A stretch of DNA of 64,000 nucleotides from Mycoavidus sp. HKI (GTDB taxonomy: Bacteria; Pseudomonadota; Gammaproteobacteria; Burkholderiales; Burkholderiaceae), in the NCBI RefSeq assembly GCF_020023735.2, contig NZ_CP076444.2, positions 186,001 to 250,000 on the forward strand. The letters are read 5' to 3'. A model generated the notes under the pieces. The model searched no databases. It was not told where the DNA came from and was given only the letters and a program-made list of their open reading frames with translations. The stretch's first letter is position 1. Each line of letters begins with the position of its first letter. Made by a program: the position numbers and the translations under genes. This document shows, one piece after another, positions 62,424 to 64,000 of this stretch.

Positions 62424-63148
62424 GCAAGAATTTTGTTGTGGGTTGCCTATTGGCGCTTGGTCTATTGTTGTCAGGCTGTAAAGTGCCGTTGTACTCGGAG
62501 TTGTCCGAATATGAAGCCAATCAAATGCTCGCGCTGTTAATGGCGAATCAGATTGATGCCGCGAAGCAAACGGATAAAGCGGGTGGTTTAACCTTGCAGA
62601 TCAAAAAATCGCAATTTATTCATGCTGTCGAAATCTTGCGGCAAAACGGCTATCCACGGCCTAAATATGCGTCGGTAATGGATGTTTTTCCATCCAATCA
62701 GCTGATTTCATCGCCTGAACAAGAGCGGGCGAAGATGAGTTATCTGAAAGAGCAGCAAATCGAAGGCATGTTGATGAGTATCGATGGCGTGATTGTGGCG
62801 CGCGTATCCATCGGCAGCGTGCCGCCTGACAATTTAGGTATCGATACGGTCAGGCCAACGATTTCGGTGTTTGTAAAATATTCTCCCGCCACTAATTTAT
62901 CGACTTGGCAAGGACAAATTCGCGATCTTGTGCGGCAGGGAGTGCCCGGCATTCAAGATGACAGCATTAGCGTCGTCATGGTGCCTGCGACTTATCGTTA
63001 TGTTTCATCACAGCCGCAAGCCATGCCATCGTGGTGGGCGCGCTTATTGCAAAATCCGATCTTGTTTGGCGGTATGGCGTTGCTGTTTGTAACGATGCTG
63101 GGTTCTGCCGTTGGTTTCTCAATATGGCAAACGCGCCGGCCATCGTGA
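62420..63148 (+). CDS. sctJ: Type III secretion inner-ring lipoprotein SctJ
   Basis: 242 residues, YscJ/PrgK family. The lipobox is LLLSGC with Cys20 as the lipid-modified residue. Periplasmic domain 1 begins YSELSEYEANQMLALLMANQ. The linker MDVFPSNQLISSPEQERAKM leads to domain 2 with VIVARVSIGSVPPDN and SVFVKYSP. A C-terminal membrane helix spans about 213-235 (LFGGMALLFVTMLGSAVGFS). All family marks are present. It overlaps sctI and sctK. Confidence 0.95.
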   Translation: MSKNFVVGCLLALGLLLSGCKVPLYSELSEYEANQMLALLMANQIDAAKQTDKAGGLTLQIKKSQFIHAVEILRQNGYPRPKYASVMDVFPSNQLISSPEQERAKMSYLKEQQIEGMLMSIDGVIVARVSIGSVPPDNLGIDTVRPTISVFVKYSPATNLSTWQGQIRDLVRQGVPGIQDDSISVVMVPATYRYVSSQPQAMPSWWARLLQNPILFGGMALLFVTMLGSAVGFSIWQTRRPS

Positions 63149-63750
63149 CGGATCCGCTCGAGGCGCGCTTATATGCGCTGCTTTGGCGTCCGGGAGCAAC
63201 CATGCATAGCCGATGGTGGCAGGCACTGGAGCTCGACGCATGGCAGCCGGTTTATCAAACCTGCGCGCGTAGTCAGCGTTGGATTGAACAAGCGATTGCA
63301 GCGCGTCGGGGCGTGCCAGCCATTAGCGCACCCCTTACGTTAACGTTGCTTGAGCGTCGCCTGCTTGGGGTGTCAGAAAAATTACCCGTGCTGTTATTGG
63401 CGCTTGGCTTATTGCGTCTTGGGCAGCCGGAATATTGGATGCTCAAGCCTTATCTCGAAACGCTTAAGCCCCATCTAGATGCAGTTGCATGTTCTCAATT
63501 AGCGGTGTTTTCAGCGGCGGTGGCGCCGCCTGGATTCAGAGTGCAAAGACCGTTAGTTGAGCCTGAACAACTCATTGAGCACGCGTGTGCATATGGGGCA
63601 GCAGTGCTAACCGGGGCTTTTGCCGGTAGCGCCGTATTGCAAGCGCTCGAGATTTTGCTAGTGCCTGGTAACTTCGACGGCGAGCCGCTGACTGAGTCAG
63701 CGGCATTGTTTGGGCTGGATACGTTATTCCGTTTGGCCCGTTTTCTATAA
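63124..63750 (+). CDS. sctK: Type III secretion sorting-platform protein SctK
   Basis: 208 residues from the ATG at 63124; the open frame runs further back inside sctJ but without conservation. YscK-type content: DPLEARLYALLWRPGATMHS near the start and LERRLLGVSEKLPVLLLALG, then LGQPEYWMLKPYLETLKPHL. SctK belongs to the cytoplasmic sorting platform with SctQ and SctL. Its 25-base overlap with sctJ and the sctL gene after it fit the standard J-K-L order. Confidence 0.8.
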   Translation: MANAPAIVTDPLEARLYALLWRPGATMHSRWWQALELDAWQPVYQTCARSQRWIEQAIAARRGVPAISAPLTLTLLERRLLGVSEKLPVLLLALGLLRLGQPEYWMLKPYLETLKPHLDAVACSQLAVFSAAVAPPGFRVQRPLVEPEQLIEHACAYGAAVLTGAFAGSAVLQALEILLVPGNFDGEPLTESAALFGLDTLFRLARFL

Positions 63751-63773
63751 ATAATTTGGATCTAGCTGTTGCC

Positions 63774-64000
63774 GTGAATATCGAAGCCAATCCTTTCAAC
63801 CTTGAAATTAATCTGATTGATGGACCCGAGCCGTCAGAATCTGTGCTGCAGGCCAGCACACTTGATCTATTAGAGCAAGCACAAACGGTGCTTGAGCATG
63901 CGCAAACCCAAGCTGCTCTGTTGCAGCATGAAGTTGAGCTAGAGGCGGTGCAAATTCGTGCCACGGCGAGTGAACTCGGTGAAGAAGATAAAGCTGCACT
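63774..64000 (+). CDS. sctL: Type III secretion stator protein SctL (3' end beyond the window)
   Basis: Open frame of 75 codons from a GTG at 63774 to the window edge (a TTG at 63756 is in frame). N-terminal part of a YscL/FliH-like protein: hydrophilic start (NIEANPFNLEINLIDGPEPS) followed by a coiled-coil with Ala-rich heptads (LDLLEQAQTVLEHAQTQAAL, LQHEVELEAVQIRATASELG). SctL is the peripheral stalk that regulates the ATPase SctN. Identity rests on position after sctK and the coiled-coil pattern. Confidence 0.65.
   Translation, partial: MNIEANPFNLEINLIDGPEPSESVLQASTLDLLEQAQTVLEHAQTQAALLQHEVELEAVQIRATASELGEEDKAA

Overview
The window looks like a chromosome segment from a reduced-genome member of the Burkholderiaceae. 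Gene order and protein sequence follow the Burkholderia pattern (thiL-maeB-barstar-rsmE, nth-rsxB, ribD/ribE/ribBX/ribH/nusB, aat, ssb-MFS-uvrA). Base composition is, however, much closer to 50% GC by eye than in free-living Burkholderia, and there are IS relics, a gene broken by an insertion sequence, eukaryote-like repeat proteins and a type III secretion system. This points to an endofungal or other intracellular symbiont of the Mycoavidus / Glomeribacter type. That host assignment is inference from composition and content, not something read directly.

Layout. 1-6700: housekeeping genes: thiL (cut by the window edge), maeB, a barstar-family gene, rsmE, a DUF1841 gene, nth and rsxB. 6700-16950: accessory island. 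It holds a fossil WD40 repeat, a compact class III lanthipeptide locus (46-residue precursor at 7183-7323 plus a LanKC synthetase at 7518-10253), an internally deleted IS982 copy, two large paralogous proteins with an F-box-like N-terminus, pentapeptide repeats and 14-15 WD40 units each, a 114-bp MITE-like element that rewrites the end of the first WD40 gene, a transposase remnant, and a 299-bp Tn3-type mini-element carrying a dead resolvase fragment. 16950-25400: ubiD, a lytic transglycosylase, nusB, the riboflavin genes ribH/ribBX/ribE/ribD, and hemL. 25440-32224: a polar amino-acid ABC transporter (ATPase, two permeases, binding protein), a small unknown protein, and a NitT/TauT-type transporter made of a double permease and an ATPase. 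32440-49331: alaS, tusA-like, a KamA-type radical SAM gene, galU, valS, an iron-trafficking protein, argA, hrpA, an IclR regulator, pyrD and a Nudix hydrolase. 49430-51210: aat, split by a complete IS982 element. 51207-57062: ssb, an MFS transporter, uvrA and an AI-2E family permease. 57170-64000: a type III secretion cluster (sctD, a small YscE-like gene, sctC, sctF, a YscG-like gene, sctI, sctJ, sctK, sctL) that runs off the right edge.

How the parts fit. The most notable system is the lanthipeptide locus. The precursor has a class III leader motif (ILELQ) and ends in Ser-Glu-Ile-Ser-Leu-Leu-Leu-Cys, the Ser-x2-Ser-x3-Cys labionin signature. It sits behind a good promoter and Shine-Dalgarno sequence and is separated from its LanKC enzyme by a long hairpin. 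No dedicated exporter or protease gene is nearby. The WD40 pair resembles host-directed (F-box/WD40-like) proteins, and the type III cluster at the other end of the window could be a delivery route for such proteins. That link is a hypothesis only.
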